This document shows, in pieces, positions 54,214 through 62,205 of a stretch of DNA of 64,000 nt. The DNA is taken from assembly GCF_047159865.1 (NCBI RefSeq), contig NZ_AP038804.1, positions 1,488,001 to 1,552,000 of the forward strand, given 5' to 3'. The stretch is from JAIOSF01 sp047159865 (GTDB taxonomy: Bacteria; Campylobacterota; Campylobacteria; Campylobacterales; Arcobacteraceae). The notes under the pieces were generated by a model. The model was not told where the DNA came from. It made no database searches and saw only the letters and a program-made list of their open reading frames with translations. The position numbers and the translations under genes were made by a program. Positions within the stretch are counted from its first letter, which is position 1, and the number at the start of each line of letters is the position of its first letter.

Positions 54214-54258
54214 CTAGTTATTTTTAATACTTAGCCAAAATATAGTATCATTGCTTTT

Positions 54259-55575
54259 ATGAATAAATATATATCAAAAATCATCATCATCTCTGTAGAC
54301 TTATTTTCTCTTATGACAATTTTTTACATCGCACTTTTTCTAAGGACTTCTTTGAGTAGTTTTGGACTACCAAAATTTGATACTATTATGTTAGAAGAGT
54401 TTAGTTTTGTTTTTTTTACACTTTTTGCACTGTTGTACTATGAAAAGATATATGATTTTCACTATGATTTTTGGCAAGAAACACTCAAGATCCTAAAGGC
54501 ATTTTTCATAGGTTTTGTTGTTGTGTTATCTATCTTGGCACTTACGAAAACGAACTTTGAGTATTCTAGAACTTTTATTGTGATATATTTTTTCTTAGGT
54601 ATGATACTTCTTCCAATCCTTAAAAGACTCAACAAAAAGATTCTTTATAGTTTTGATTATTTTAGAAAAAAAATTTTGATTATTGGGGAAGAAGAGCAGG
54701 TAAATATTTTTAAAAAAGAGTTTGAACAAAACTGGTATTTAGGTCAAAAATCTGTTACACAAAACTATAGTTGTGTTATCATCACTCCACAAAATATGGA
54801 AGTAAACAAACTAAACGAAACCATCACACACTATTTGCACTCTACAAAAGAGCTTTTTGTGGTGCCATATATGAGTGATATTAATTTTGCACATTCAAAT
54901 ATTTTGGAGTATTCAAACATACGCTACAACACAATACAAATCGAAAACAAACTCCTCATCAAAAGCAATACTCTCATCAAAAATATTTTTGACAAGATTG
55001 TTGTTTTTCTGATATCTCCTATTTTTTTTCTGATTCATACTATTATAGCTACTATGATCAAACTAGACTCAAAAGGAAAAGTCTTTTTCAAACAACACAG
55101 ACTAGGAAAAAACAATATAGATTTTGAGTGCTATAAATACAGAACCATGTATGAAAATGGTGATGAGTTACTTCAAAAATATCTCTTACAAAATCCAGAT
55201 GAGGTGGAGTATTATGAAGTGTATCATAAGTACAAAAATGACCCAAGAGTCACAAAAATAGGAAAGATACTAAGAGCAACTTCACTAGACGAACTTCCTC
55301 AAATACTCAATATCATCAAAGGTGATATGAGTCTTGTAGGACCTAGACCCTATATGACAACAGAGTCAGAAAAACTAGGAAAAAAACAATCTTTTATACT
55401 CAAAGTCAAGCCAGGTATCACAGGGCTTTGGCAAGTAAGTGGAAGAAACGAGCTGACATTTGAAGAGCGAAACAATTTAGAGATATGGTACATAAAAAAC
55501 TGGTCACTTTGGGCAGATGTTGTGATACTAGTAAAAACTATTAAAGTGGTACTTTCAAAAGTGGGAGCTAGATAG
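54259..55575 (+). CDS. Polyprenyl-phosphate sugar-1-phosphate transferase (WbaP/WcaJ/PglC superfamily)
   Basis: 438 residues. Four or five TM helices in the first 130 residues, a small cytosolic domain (about 135-230), another membrane helix (about 240-262; KIVVFLISPIFFLIHTIIATMIK), and the C-terminal bacterial sugar transferase domain: KVFFKQHRLGKNNIDFECYKYRTMYENGD, TKIGKILRATSLDELPQILNIIKGDMSLVGPRP, and KPGITGLWQVSGRN. The long multi-TM form starts undecaprenyl-linked glycans, usually with Glc, Gal or a related sugar. It opens the lipid-linked glycan pathway of this locus. No ribosome-binding site precedes the ATG; a TAGTAT box lies 11-16 bases upstream. Confidence 0.93.
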   Translation: MNKYISKIIIISVDLFSLMTIFYIALFLRTSLSSFGLPKFDTIMLEEFSFVFFTLFALLYYEKIYDFHYDFWQETLKILKAFFIGFVVVLSILALTKTNFEYSRTFIVIYFFLGMILLPILKRLNKKILYSFDYFRKKILIIGEEEQVNIFKKEFEQNWYLGQKSVTQNYSCVIITPQNMEVNKLNETITHYLHSTKELFVVPYMSDINFAHSNILEYSNIRYNTIQIENKLLIKSNTLIKNIFDKIVVFLISPIFFLIHTIIATMIKLDSKGKVFFKQHRLGKNNIDFECYKYRTMYENGDELLQKYLLQNPDEVEYYEVYHKYKNDPRVTKIGKILRATSLDELPQILNIIKGDMSLVGPRPYMTTESEKLGKKQSFILKVKPGITGLWQVSGRNELTFEERNNLEIWYIKNWSLWADVVILVKTIKVVLSKVGAR

Positions 55576-55591
55576 CAACTCACACTCCTTT

Positions 55592-57736
55592 TTACTTCAC
55601 TCTAAATAGTTTTATCTGATCAGTTGTGATCATTTTTTCGAAATATTTTTTGTCATAGTTATCAAAAAAGAACATCTGTATAAACACAGAATTAAAAAAC
55701 TTTTTATCCATAGTATAAAGTTTCTTCCCCATCACCCCATCATACATAATCAACTCTAAACCATTTTTGTGACCTTTGTTTTTTGTGATTTTATTTATCA
55801 CACCTTTTTGTTTGATTTGGTAGATGTTTTTGATGAAAAACTCATTGGTAGATGTTTTGTAAGTTCCTTTTCTTTTATCTATGCTGTGGCCACCACTTAG
55901 ATATATAGCATTGTTATCCTCTTTTAAAATATCTTTTTCCCAAAAAATATTTTTGGAGTATGCTTTACCTGTTTTGATATCTAGGTTTGAAAAGTTATAG
56001 ATAGTATAAAGAGTTTTTATCATCTGAAATGGGATGAAAAGGTACTTTTGTGAAGTTTTCTTTTTTGTCATATCTTTTGTTTTAAGTGTTTCAAATACTT
56101 TTTGCATATCTTTATGTTTTCGTTGTACGGTTTGAAATGCAGACCCTCTTAAGTTGTTACTCGCTTCATAAAAAAGATGTATGAGGTGGTTTGATTCTTT
56201 TTGAGAATTGGTTAAAAATATTTTAGACACTATATAGTTATCCTGATGATGTCTTCCATTGTCTATGAGTGTTTTCATTTGCGTATAGTACCACAAAGGC
56301 CAGCCATAGTCCCACCAAGTCACAATATGATCTTTTGGTGAGCCTATTTTTTTTAGCTGATTGAGTACTTGAACTTGTGTAGGAGTAAAAACAGGAATAG
56401 CTACTTGTGTGTTCCAGTATTTTACACTTTTGTAGTTTTCAAAACTTATACAAGCAAATAAAAGAATAATCACTCCATAAAGATATATTTTTTTAGTTTG
56501 GTAGTGTACTAATCTATCATAAAATAAAAACCAAAAAGATATCATAAGCACAGAAACCCCATAGATATGAAATCGTAAACCAGCTTTCAAACTCACAAGA
56601 CCCAAAACTAAAAGAGGAAGAGCAAGTATAAATTCTCTTTTTTTAACAATCATATAAACATACCCAATAACTGATAGTACAAATATAAAAGTATTTCCAG
56701 CAAGTAACTGTATAGCTTCTTTGTAGTCAACAGTAATAGCTTCAGCTACAAGTTGCATAGGAGATAAAAAGTTATAATTTCCAGAACTAAATGTCTCACC
56801 TTTAAAAAGGTATCTGTTTGCATGAAAAGCAAATTGCCCTATATCTATTTTGTAAAGTGCAAATCCTAAAGCCACAAGAAATAGAGCTAAAAAATATTTG
56901 TAGTTTATAGATAAAAAATGAAAAAAGATAAACACTATGGCTAATAAAGCTAGTTGATATTCAAAATCAATAGGTACGATGCTTAGTGCCAAAACAATAG
57001 AAGCTTTGTATATTTCACTATTTTTAAAGTGAAATACAACCCCATAGACTATAAACCAACCCACCATACCATATACTAAAGGCTCACTAGAATGATACCA
57101 AGCAAGATACAAATAAGAGGCTATTCCTGAGATAAGAATATACCGAAAATTATTTGTTTTGATAGTAAGAATCATACCAAATAGTGCCATAAGTGGAAAA
57201 AAAGTATTTAAAACATCTGTATCAAAATAGCCTAAATAAGTCCGACTATAGTACCCAAACCCAATACTAGAAGATATACCAATAGCAACTATAACTAAGC
57301 GAGAATCAAAATATATTTTTGCAATAAGCATAGTTGGTATCACAACCAAAGATGCAAAAAAAGCAGGTCCAAAGTAGAGCACTTGGTCTATAGTAAATGG
57401 TGTATATTTTACAAGGTAATAGATAACAAACTCTATGAGGTTGACATCACTTGTATGTGGTAGTCCAGCTAAAAGTAGTTTTGCATAGTACCCATAAAGT
57501 GCTGCATCGGGTGAGAGTATAGAAAGAAACTCTTTATTGAGTATGTGCCATGGTGAGTCGTATGTTTGATATGCCAAAATAAGCCGTAAACATATACTTA
57601 TACAAAATACAAGTAAAACAAGAGTCAATGTATTTAAAAAAGTATTTTTTTTTATTATGTTATTGTAAAATATGTGTAGTTGTGTAACCATGGTGCGAAT
57701 TGTAACCTTTTTGTATACTTTCGTTTCCTGAATCAT
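55592..57736 (-). CDS. PglB-type oligosaccharyltransferase (STT3), divergent copy 2
   Basis: 714 residues from ATG 57736; ATG 57691 (MVTQLHIFYNN) is an alternative start. Neither has a strong ribosome-binding site. About 13 TM helices and a periplasmic domain with the catalytic TWWDYGWPLWYY. The loop glutamate is kept (MQLVAEA, aligning to Glu319 of Campylobacter PglB). The position of Arg331 is Leu (QLLAG instead of KRISG or NRISG), and the MxxI motif reads QMIKT, so Ile is lost. An active OST with altered or relaxed choice at the -2 position is predicted; loss of activity is possible but less likely given the intact catalytic motif. Convergent with the sugar transferase and divergent from the sequon-rich lipoprotein. 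Confidence 0.93.
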   Translation of the reverse strand: MIQETKVYKKVTIRTMVTQLHIFYNNIIKKNTFLNTLTLVLLVFCISICLRLILAYQTYDSPWHILNKEFLSILSPDAALYGYYAKLLLAGLPHTSDVNLIEFVIYYLVKYTPFTIDQVLYFGPAFFASLVVIPTMLIAKIYFDSRLVIVAIGISSSIGFGYYSRTYLGYFDTDVLNTFFPLMALFGMILTIKTNNFRYILISGIASYLYLAWYHSSEPLVYGMVGWFIVYGVVFHFKNSEIYKASIVLALSIVPIDFEYQLALLAIVFIFFHFLSINYKYFLALFLVALGFALYKIDIGQFAFHANRYLFKGETFSSGNYNFLSPMQLVAEAITVDYKEAIQLLAGNTFIFVLSVIGYVYMIVKKREFILALPLLVLGLVSLKAGLRFHIYGVSVLMISFWFLFYDRLVHYQTKKIYLYGVIILLFACISFENYKSVKYWNTQVAIPVFTPTQVQVLNQLKKIGSPKDHIVTWWDYGWPLWYYTQMKTLIDNGRHHQDNYIVSKIFLTNSQKESNHLIHLFYEASNNLRGSAFQTVQRKHKDMQKVFETLKTKDMTKKKTSQKYLFIPFQMIKTLYTIYNFSNLDIKTGKAYSKNIFWEKDILKEDNNAIYLSGGHSIDKRKGTYKTSTNEFFIKNIYQIKQKGVINKITKNKGHKNGLELIMYDGVMGKKLYTMDKKFFNSVFIQMFFFDNYDKKYFEKMITTDQIKLFRVK

Positions 57737-57790
57737 AGCTTACTTCAACTAATTAAAAGCTAAAAATAGCTATCCTTTAACTATGGAATT

Positions 57791-57809
57791 GTGCGCACAT
57801 GTTTAAACA
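57791..57809. promoter_or_regulatory. Adjacent palindromes in the pglB2/lipoprotein divergent promoter region
   Basis: GTGCGCAC (57791-57798) and TGTTTAAACA (57800-57809) are two perfect palindromes side by side, in the 106-base region that must drive both divergent genes. Outside them, AATTGT and ACAATT form a longer inverted arrangement. A regulator site is plausible but unproven. Confidence 0.4.
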
Positions 57810-57842
57810 AACAATTTCGAATTTTAAAAAAAGGATTCAAAT

Positions 57843-59237
57843 ATGAATAAAAAAATTTTAATGTCAATTGCAGCAGCAGCGACAATGGCAACAGTGTTTA
57901 CAGGTTGTGGAAGTGATAGCTCTTCTAGTGATAAAGCAGCTGGAGCTACAACAAATGGAGCTGGTGTAGCAACTATTGGTGGTGTTACAGTTGGTTCTTC
58001 TAAATCAGTTCTAGTTGGAGCAAAAGTTACTAAATCAGGTAATACTATTACTACTACTGGTGGTACAATGGTTGGTGTAGATGCAAATGATGATAATGTA
58101 TCTGATACTATGAAAGGTTCTATCCAAACTGATGTATCTATTACAGATGCTAATGGAATGGTAATCAACAATATCTTTACAGATGCAGCAGTTAAATCTG
58201 GTGATTCAGATGTAAATGCAACTCTTGCAGCTATAGAAACTAAAACAGGTTTAAACCTTAGAAAAGTACTTCAAGTATCTGATACAAAAGCTGAGTCTTT
58301 AGCTTTAGTTATGTATGATAATATTCAAGAAGGTGGAGCAGATGCAGAACAATTTGCAACTATCTTAAAATTATCTGGAAATGATTTAAATGCAACATTA
58401 TCAGCAATGAATGATAAAAGAAAAACTCCAATCAATGCAGATGTTGTTACAAAAATGGCAGAGATGATTACTTCTGGTGTTAGTGTTACAGCTTTAGCAG
58501 AATCATTAAATGACTATAATGAATTAAATGCTTCAGAAAAAGCGGACTACAATGCTTCTGCTTTTGAAACAAAAATTACAGAAATTGCAACAGCAGAACA
58601 AGCTCAGTACAAAGCTGATGGTGTTACATATTTAGATGCAAATACATCAGATACAGATATTACTCTTAATGATGCAAATACATCAAATCTTGTTACAGAT
58701 GCTAAAAAAGCAACATTATCACTTATGTATAAAAACCAAGGGAATGCTAACCTTTCTTATGCTGTAAGTTTAAAAGGTATTGACTTAAATAGTACTTCAG
58801 GTACTTACTCATACAACATTGCAAACAACACAAATGTAACTTGGTGGGCAACAGATACTGATGGTATGGGTACAGCTGGTACATTAAGTGCAATTGATGC
58901 TGACACAAATCAAACAGTTAATGATGCTAATATGTCATTAGAAGGTATCATCTCTAATGGTGTTGTTGCAACTTCATATCCTCTTATGTGGTTACAAGCA
59001 GCTGCTAACTTTGATATCAATGAGTCTAACTTAACAGGATACAATGTTAATGTTGATGGTAACTGGACTGTTACAGGTGTATTAAGTGCAGAAGACAATA
59101 CTTCTAAAGCGCTTACTTTATATACAGTAACTGATGGTAACTATACACAAGCAGACGCTGGTTCAATTAATATTGGAACAGTAGAAAAAGCTGGTGCAAA
59201 AGTAATTGATACTGAATCATTAACAACACATCATTAA
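57843..59237 (+). CDS. Sequon-rich surface lipoprotein, probable N-glycoprotein
   Basis: 464 residues. Lipoprotein signal peptide with lipobox FTGC (Cys22), then a Ser-rich stretch. No named domain recognised; composition is rich in Asn, Asp, Thr, Ala and almost free of Cys and Pro. It has 17 N-x-S/T sites, 14 with Asp or Glu at -2: Asn 85, 125, 183, 229, 237, 267, 279, 316, 356, 363, 396, 407, 419 and 433. These match the bacterial PglB sequon. AAAAAAAGGA ribosome-binding site. Divergent from pglB2 and followed by a strong terminator, so it is its own transcription unit, next to type II secretion genes. Function unknown; a heavily glycosylated surface protein is the leading hypothesis. Confidence 0.85.
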   Translation: MNKKILMSIAAAATMATVFTGCGSDSSSSDKAAGATTNGAGVATIGGVTVGSSKSVLVGAKVTKSGNTITTTGGTMVGVDANDDNVSDTMKGSIQTDVSITDANGMVINNIFTDAAVKSGDSDVNATLAAIETKTGLNLRKVLQVSDTKAESLALVMYDNIQEGGADAEQFATILKLSGNDLNATLSAMNDKRKTPINADVVTKMAEMITSGVSVTALAESLNDYNELNASEKADYNASAFETKITEIATAEQAQYKADGVTYLDANTSDTDITLNDANTSNLVTDAKKATLSLMYKNQGNANLSYAVSLKGIDLNSTSGTYSYNIANNTNVTWWATDTDGMGTAGTLSAIDADTNQTVNDANMSLEGIISNGVVATSYPLMWLQAAANFDINESNLTGYNVNVDGNWTVTGVLSAEDNTSKALTLYTVTDGNYTQADAGSINIGTVEKAGAKVIDTESLTTHH

Positions 59238-59281
59238 TGATTAGATAAATTATTATTAAAATAGTTTATATATCAAAATAG

Positions 59282-59311
59282 AGGCAAGGCTTTTTAGCCT
59301 TGCCTTTTTTT
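59282..59311 (+). terminator. Rho-independent terminator after the lipoprotein gene
   Basis: Perfect 10-bp stem AGGCAAGGCT / AGCCTTGCCT with a TTTT loop and a following T-run. Separates the lipoprotein gene from the type II secretion operon. Confidence 0.95.
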
Positions 59312-59389
59312 ATGCCTAAAATAAATAGAGCCTCATTCTCTCAATCTACTCATAACAAAATTTCAAAACAACTTTTAATCTTTTTTTGA

Positions 59390-59395
59390 TATAAT
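59390..59395 (+). promoter_or_regulatory. TATAAT -10 box of the type II secretion operon
   Basis: TTTTTTTGATATAATCG gives a perfect -10 28 bases before the gspG ATG, in the same context as the gdhA promoter. AAAGGGAAA is the ribosome-binding site. Confidence 0.6.
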
Positions 59396-59422
59396 CGTAG
59401 TATTTAATCAAAGGGAAAATAT

Positions 59423-59884
59423 ATGCAACAAAAACAAATCATAGAACAAAACCAACTTACACAACACTACAAAAAAGCTTTCTCTATTGTAGAGCTTATG
59501 GTGGTTGTGATTATCTTAGGACTTTTGGCTAGTGTGGTTGTACCAAACCTTATAGGAAAAAGTGACGATGCAAAAAAACAACTTGTAAAAGTACAAATGG
59601 GACAACTCAATGAGTCTTTAAAACTGTTTCGTCTTGATATGGGTCGATACCCAACGACACAAGAGGGTATGGCTATTTTGATCAAAAAACCACAAGATAG
59701 TGATGAATACTCAAACTACAGTAGTGGTGGATACTTAGGTGGAGATACGATTCCAAAAGATCCATGGAACTACCCATACATCTATGTAAACACAGGAAAT
59801 AGTATCGATCTTATCTCTTTAGGAGCTGATGGTAAAGAGGGTGGAGAAGATATAAACAAAGATATAAAACTAAGTGAATTTTAA
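59423..59884 (+). CDS. gspG: Type II secretion major pseudopilin GspG
   Basis: 153 residues. Prepilin leader of about 20 residues, cleaved before Phe in KKA-FSIVELMVVVIILGLLASVVVPNL, with Ala rather than Gly at -1. GspG-specific features: the MGRYPTTQEGMAILIKKPQ segment, GGYLGGDTIPKDPWNYPYIYVN, and the C-terminal calcium-site region LGADGKEGGEDINKDIKLSEF. Main subunit of the periplasmic pseudopilus. First gene of a tightly overlapping operon. Confidence 0.95.
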   Translation: MQQKQIIEQNQLTQHYKKAFSIVELMVVVIILGLLASVVVPNLIGKSDDAKKQLVKVQMGQLNESLKLFRLDMGRYPTTQEGMAILIKKPQDSDEYSNYSSGGYLGGDTIPKDPWNYPYIYVNTGNSIDLISLGADGKEGGEDINKDIKLSEF

Positions 59885-60404
59885 AAAACATTCATTTACT
59901 CTTCTTGAGATAGTTGTAGTACTTCTTATCATGGGATTTATCTACACTATTGGGATAAGTTCTTTTTCCAAAAAAACTTTAGAAGAAGATGGTTATCATT
60001 TTGACTTAAAAAGTTTTTTGCAAGATACGATTCAAACTTATGACCAAAAAATCGAACTTATTGTTTTGGACGATTTTGCGGTTGTTCGTGTCAATGATGA
60101 CAAAAAAACAGACACACGATTTACTTTACCAAAAGATATTGTTTTTTATAGCTACTGGAGCGATGAAACACAAAAAGAGTACTTCAAACCATACTATGAA
60201 GATGACTTTTTCAAAGAGGTAAAGTTTCGATATGTTGTGATACCTCATAAATACTCAACAAAATGTATCATCGAAAAAGATGGGAAGTATCATATTCAGT
60301 CAAACTACTTCAAAGATGAAGCTGTTTTTGAAGAGATATACGAAGCGCAAGAGTATCTTTTAAATACAAACCTAAAAAGCGATGCTAGGGTAGTTGATGA
60401 CTAA
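59874..60404 (+). CDS. Type II secretion minor pseudopilin (GspH-like)
   Basis: 176 residues, GTG start overlapping gspG by 11 bases. Very short leader (MNFKKHS) before FTLLEIVVVLLIMGFIYTIGISSF, with Ser at -1. The rest is a beta-rich C-terminal domain without recognisable signature. Position directly after gspG fits GspH; confident assignment needs structure prediction. The tail overlaps the next pseudopilin start by eight bases. Confidence 0.85.
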   Translation: MNFKKHSFTLLEIVVVLLIMGFIYTIGISSFSKKTLEEDGYHFDLKSFLQDTIQTYDQKIELIVLDDFAVVRVNDDKKTDTRFTLPKDIVFYSYWSDETQKEYFKPYYEDDFFKEVKFRYVVIPHKYSTKCIIEKDGKYHIQSNYFKDEAVFEEIYEAQEYLLNTNLKSDARVVDD

Positions 60405-60762
60405 AAAAAGAAAAAAAGCCTTTACACTTATAGAAGTTTTGGTTTCTGTTATGTTGATATTTATCATTGGATTTACTTTGACAAAAATATCTTCCCAAAA
60501 CATAAACACACTTCAAAAAGCAAAAGACAACTATGTGTATCTTTATTCTGCTGTTATAAACTCTACTCATGAGTACAGAGATATAAATGACTATATAGGT
60601 ATACGAGATATTCCAAAATATGACTTAAGTGTTGAGAAGAAAAAAGAGGAGTTGTCAACAACTTCACTAGAACTAGCGGAAAATTTTACCATAAACTATA
60701 TTTTAGAAAAAGAGAGTATAAAAGATGATAACCAAACAAAATCTTTTTTTCGTATCAAATAA
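60397..60762 (+). CDS. Type II secretion minor pseudopilin (GspI-like)
   Basis: 121 residues from ATG 60397. Leader MTKKRKKA before FTLIEVLVSVMLIFIIGFTLTKISS. Short size and position fit GspI, which with GspJ and GspK forms the pseudopilus tip. Overlaps both neighbours (8 and 38 bases). Confidence 0.83.
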   Translation: MTKKRKKAFTLIEVLVSVMLIFIIGFTLTKISSQNINTLQKAKDNYVYLYSAVINSTHEYRDINDYIGIRDIPKYDLSVEKKKEELSTTSLELAENFTINYILEKESIKDDNQTKSFFRIK

Positions 60763-61264
60763 AAAAGCATTTACGCTTATAGAGGTACTGATATCTATAA
60801 CGATACTTGTACTTATATTTACTTTTCTGTACAGTCAGTTTAATCTAGCACAAATTAGTACAAAAAAAACAACTACTATAGAAAAGTCAAGTACAAAAAG
60901 AGCAAAAATAATAGAGCTACTATATAGCGACCTCATGACTGCCCAAAAAGTTGTACCCACCACCCGAAAAAACTACGATAGGTTTATAGAAGCATTTTCT
61001 ACACAAAATTCACTATATGGTATGGAAAATCCATATATCAAGTATGTAGTTGTAGCAGACGATGAAACAAATACACTTCTTAGAATAGAGGGAAAAAGAA
61101 AAGATATAGGTCTACAAAATGCAAATAGTGAGTTCTATGCAGATAAAATAGTAGAGAAAATAACATATTTTAAAGTGATTGCATCGGATGAATATATAGA
61201 GTTGTTTCTTCAAGCAGAAGATATGAAAGATATCTATTTTAAGTTTAAAAGGGTGGTGAAGTAG
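60725..61264 (+). CDS. Type II secretion minor pseudopilin (GspJ-like)
   Basis: 179 residues. Leader MITKQNLFFVSNKKA before FTLIEVLISITILVLIFTFLYSQF. The larger beta-rich C-terminal region and position before gspK fit GspJ. It begins 38 bases before the previous stop. The stop overlaps the gspK GTG (TAGTG). Confidence 0.85.
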   Translation: MITKQNLFFVSNKKAFTLIEVLISITILVLIFTFLYSQFNLAQISTKKTTTIEKSSTKRAKIIELLYSDLMTAQKVVPTTRKNYDRFIEAFSTQNSLYGMENPYIKYVVVADDETNTLLRIEGKRKDIGLQNANSEFYADKIVEKITYFKVIASDEYIELFLQAEDMKDIYFKFKRVVK

Positions 61265-62205
61265 TGAAAAAAGGTATAGCACTTTTTAGTACTCTTATGA
61301 TACTTGTACTTGTAGTTATGCTTATGAGTGTAGCTTTGAAAAATAGCACCAATATAACGCAGTCAGTTTTAAAAGATAGATATCTCATACAAGAAAATTT
61401 GACTGTCACAGATGCTCTAAAACTTTTTGAAAAACAAATAGCTACAAAACTTGCAGAGGTAAAAGGTGAAAAAAGAGTTGAGTTACAAAAAGTTCTATTC
61501 TCTTCCCCTTTACAAATTCAAGATACAGTAACCAACAGCCTAGTAGAGATAACTATGATTCCAAATGATGGGAAACTAAATATCAACTACATCCAAGGTA
61601 GAGAGGGTGAAAAAATGATTAAAAAATTTTTTGAAAATTTAGAAGTAAATGAACCTAATATTTTAACAGAAATCATTCTTGCAAATATAACAAATGATGA
61701 TAAATATAGAGACGAATATAAACTTCCACTCAAACAAAAAGATAGAAACTTTGGATATATCAACTCTTTCGATGAGTTTCTTGAGATGTTGGATATCTAT
61801 GTACAAAATAGTGATGATAGTGAAGTGTATGATATTGAGTTTAAAAAATATTTTCATTTTTACAATGAAATAGGGTCAAAGTATAATCGTATGGGTGGAA
61901 CACTAGATATCAATTATATAGAACCTGAACTTATAGATAGTGTGACAAATGTAAGTATCAAAAATAGCATACGAAAAAGAATACAAGAAAAAAACAAACT
62001 TTTTTATACTTGGTCTGAACTAGAACTTGATAATGCAGCAAAAGAGAAAGAAATACTCAAAGATCATAGTTTTGATCTAGTAACAAATAATATTATTTTA
62101 AAAATTAATACAACTTCAATAAACAATAAGATAGAATATAAGTTAAACTATAATTTAACAACAAAAAAAATATCAAAAATAAGCATGGATAGATGGATAT
62201 ACTAA
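61264..62205 (+). CDS. gspK: Type II secretion pseudopilus tip protein GspK
   Basis: 313 residues, GTG start. N-terminus MKKGIALFSTLMILVLVVMLMSVAL matches GspK, with no Glu5, as is characteristic of this pseudopilin. The body contains GspK-type segments (MIPNDGKLNINYIQG; TLDINYIEPELI). Caps the pseudopilus with I and J. Overlaps the next gene by 13 bases. Confidence 0.88.
   Translation: MKKGIALFSTLMILVLVVMLMSVALKNSTNITQSVLKDRYLIQENLTVTDALKLFEKQIATKLAEVKGEKRVELQKVLFSSPLQIQDTVTNSLVEITMIPNDGKLNINYIQGREGEKMIKKFFENLEVNEPNILTEIILANITNDDKYRDEYKLPLKQKDRNFGYINSFDEFLEMLDIYVQNSDDSEVYDIEFKKYFHFYNEIGSKYNRMGGTLDINYIEPELIDSVTNVSIKNSIRKRIQEKNKLFYTWSELELDNAAKEKEILKDHSFDLVTNNIILKINTTSINNKIEYKLNYNLTTKKISKISMDRWIY

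Noticed and set aside
57824..58171. 115-codon open frame antisense to the lipoprotein signal region
   Set aside because: It mirrors the Ala/Thr/Gly-rich codons of the lipoprotein gene; the forward frame has a signal peptide, ribosome-binding site and terminator.
58637..58690. Repeated 15-base unit GATGCAAATACATCA in the lipoprotein gene as a mobile or phase-variable repeat
   Set aside because: Only two copies, in frame, each encoding a D-A-N-T-S sequon; it reflects protein-level repetition rather than a DNA element.
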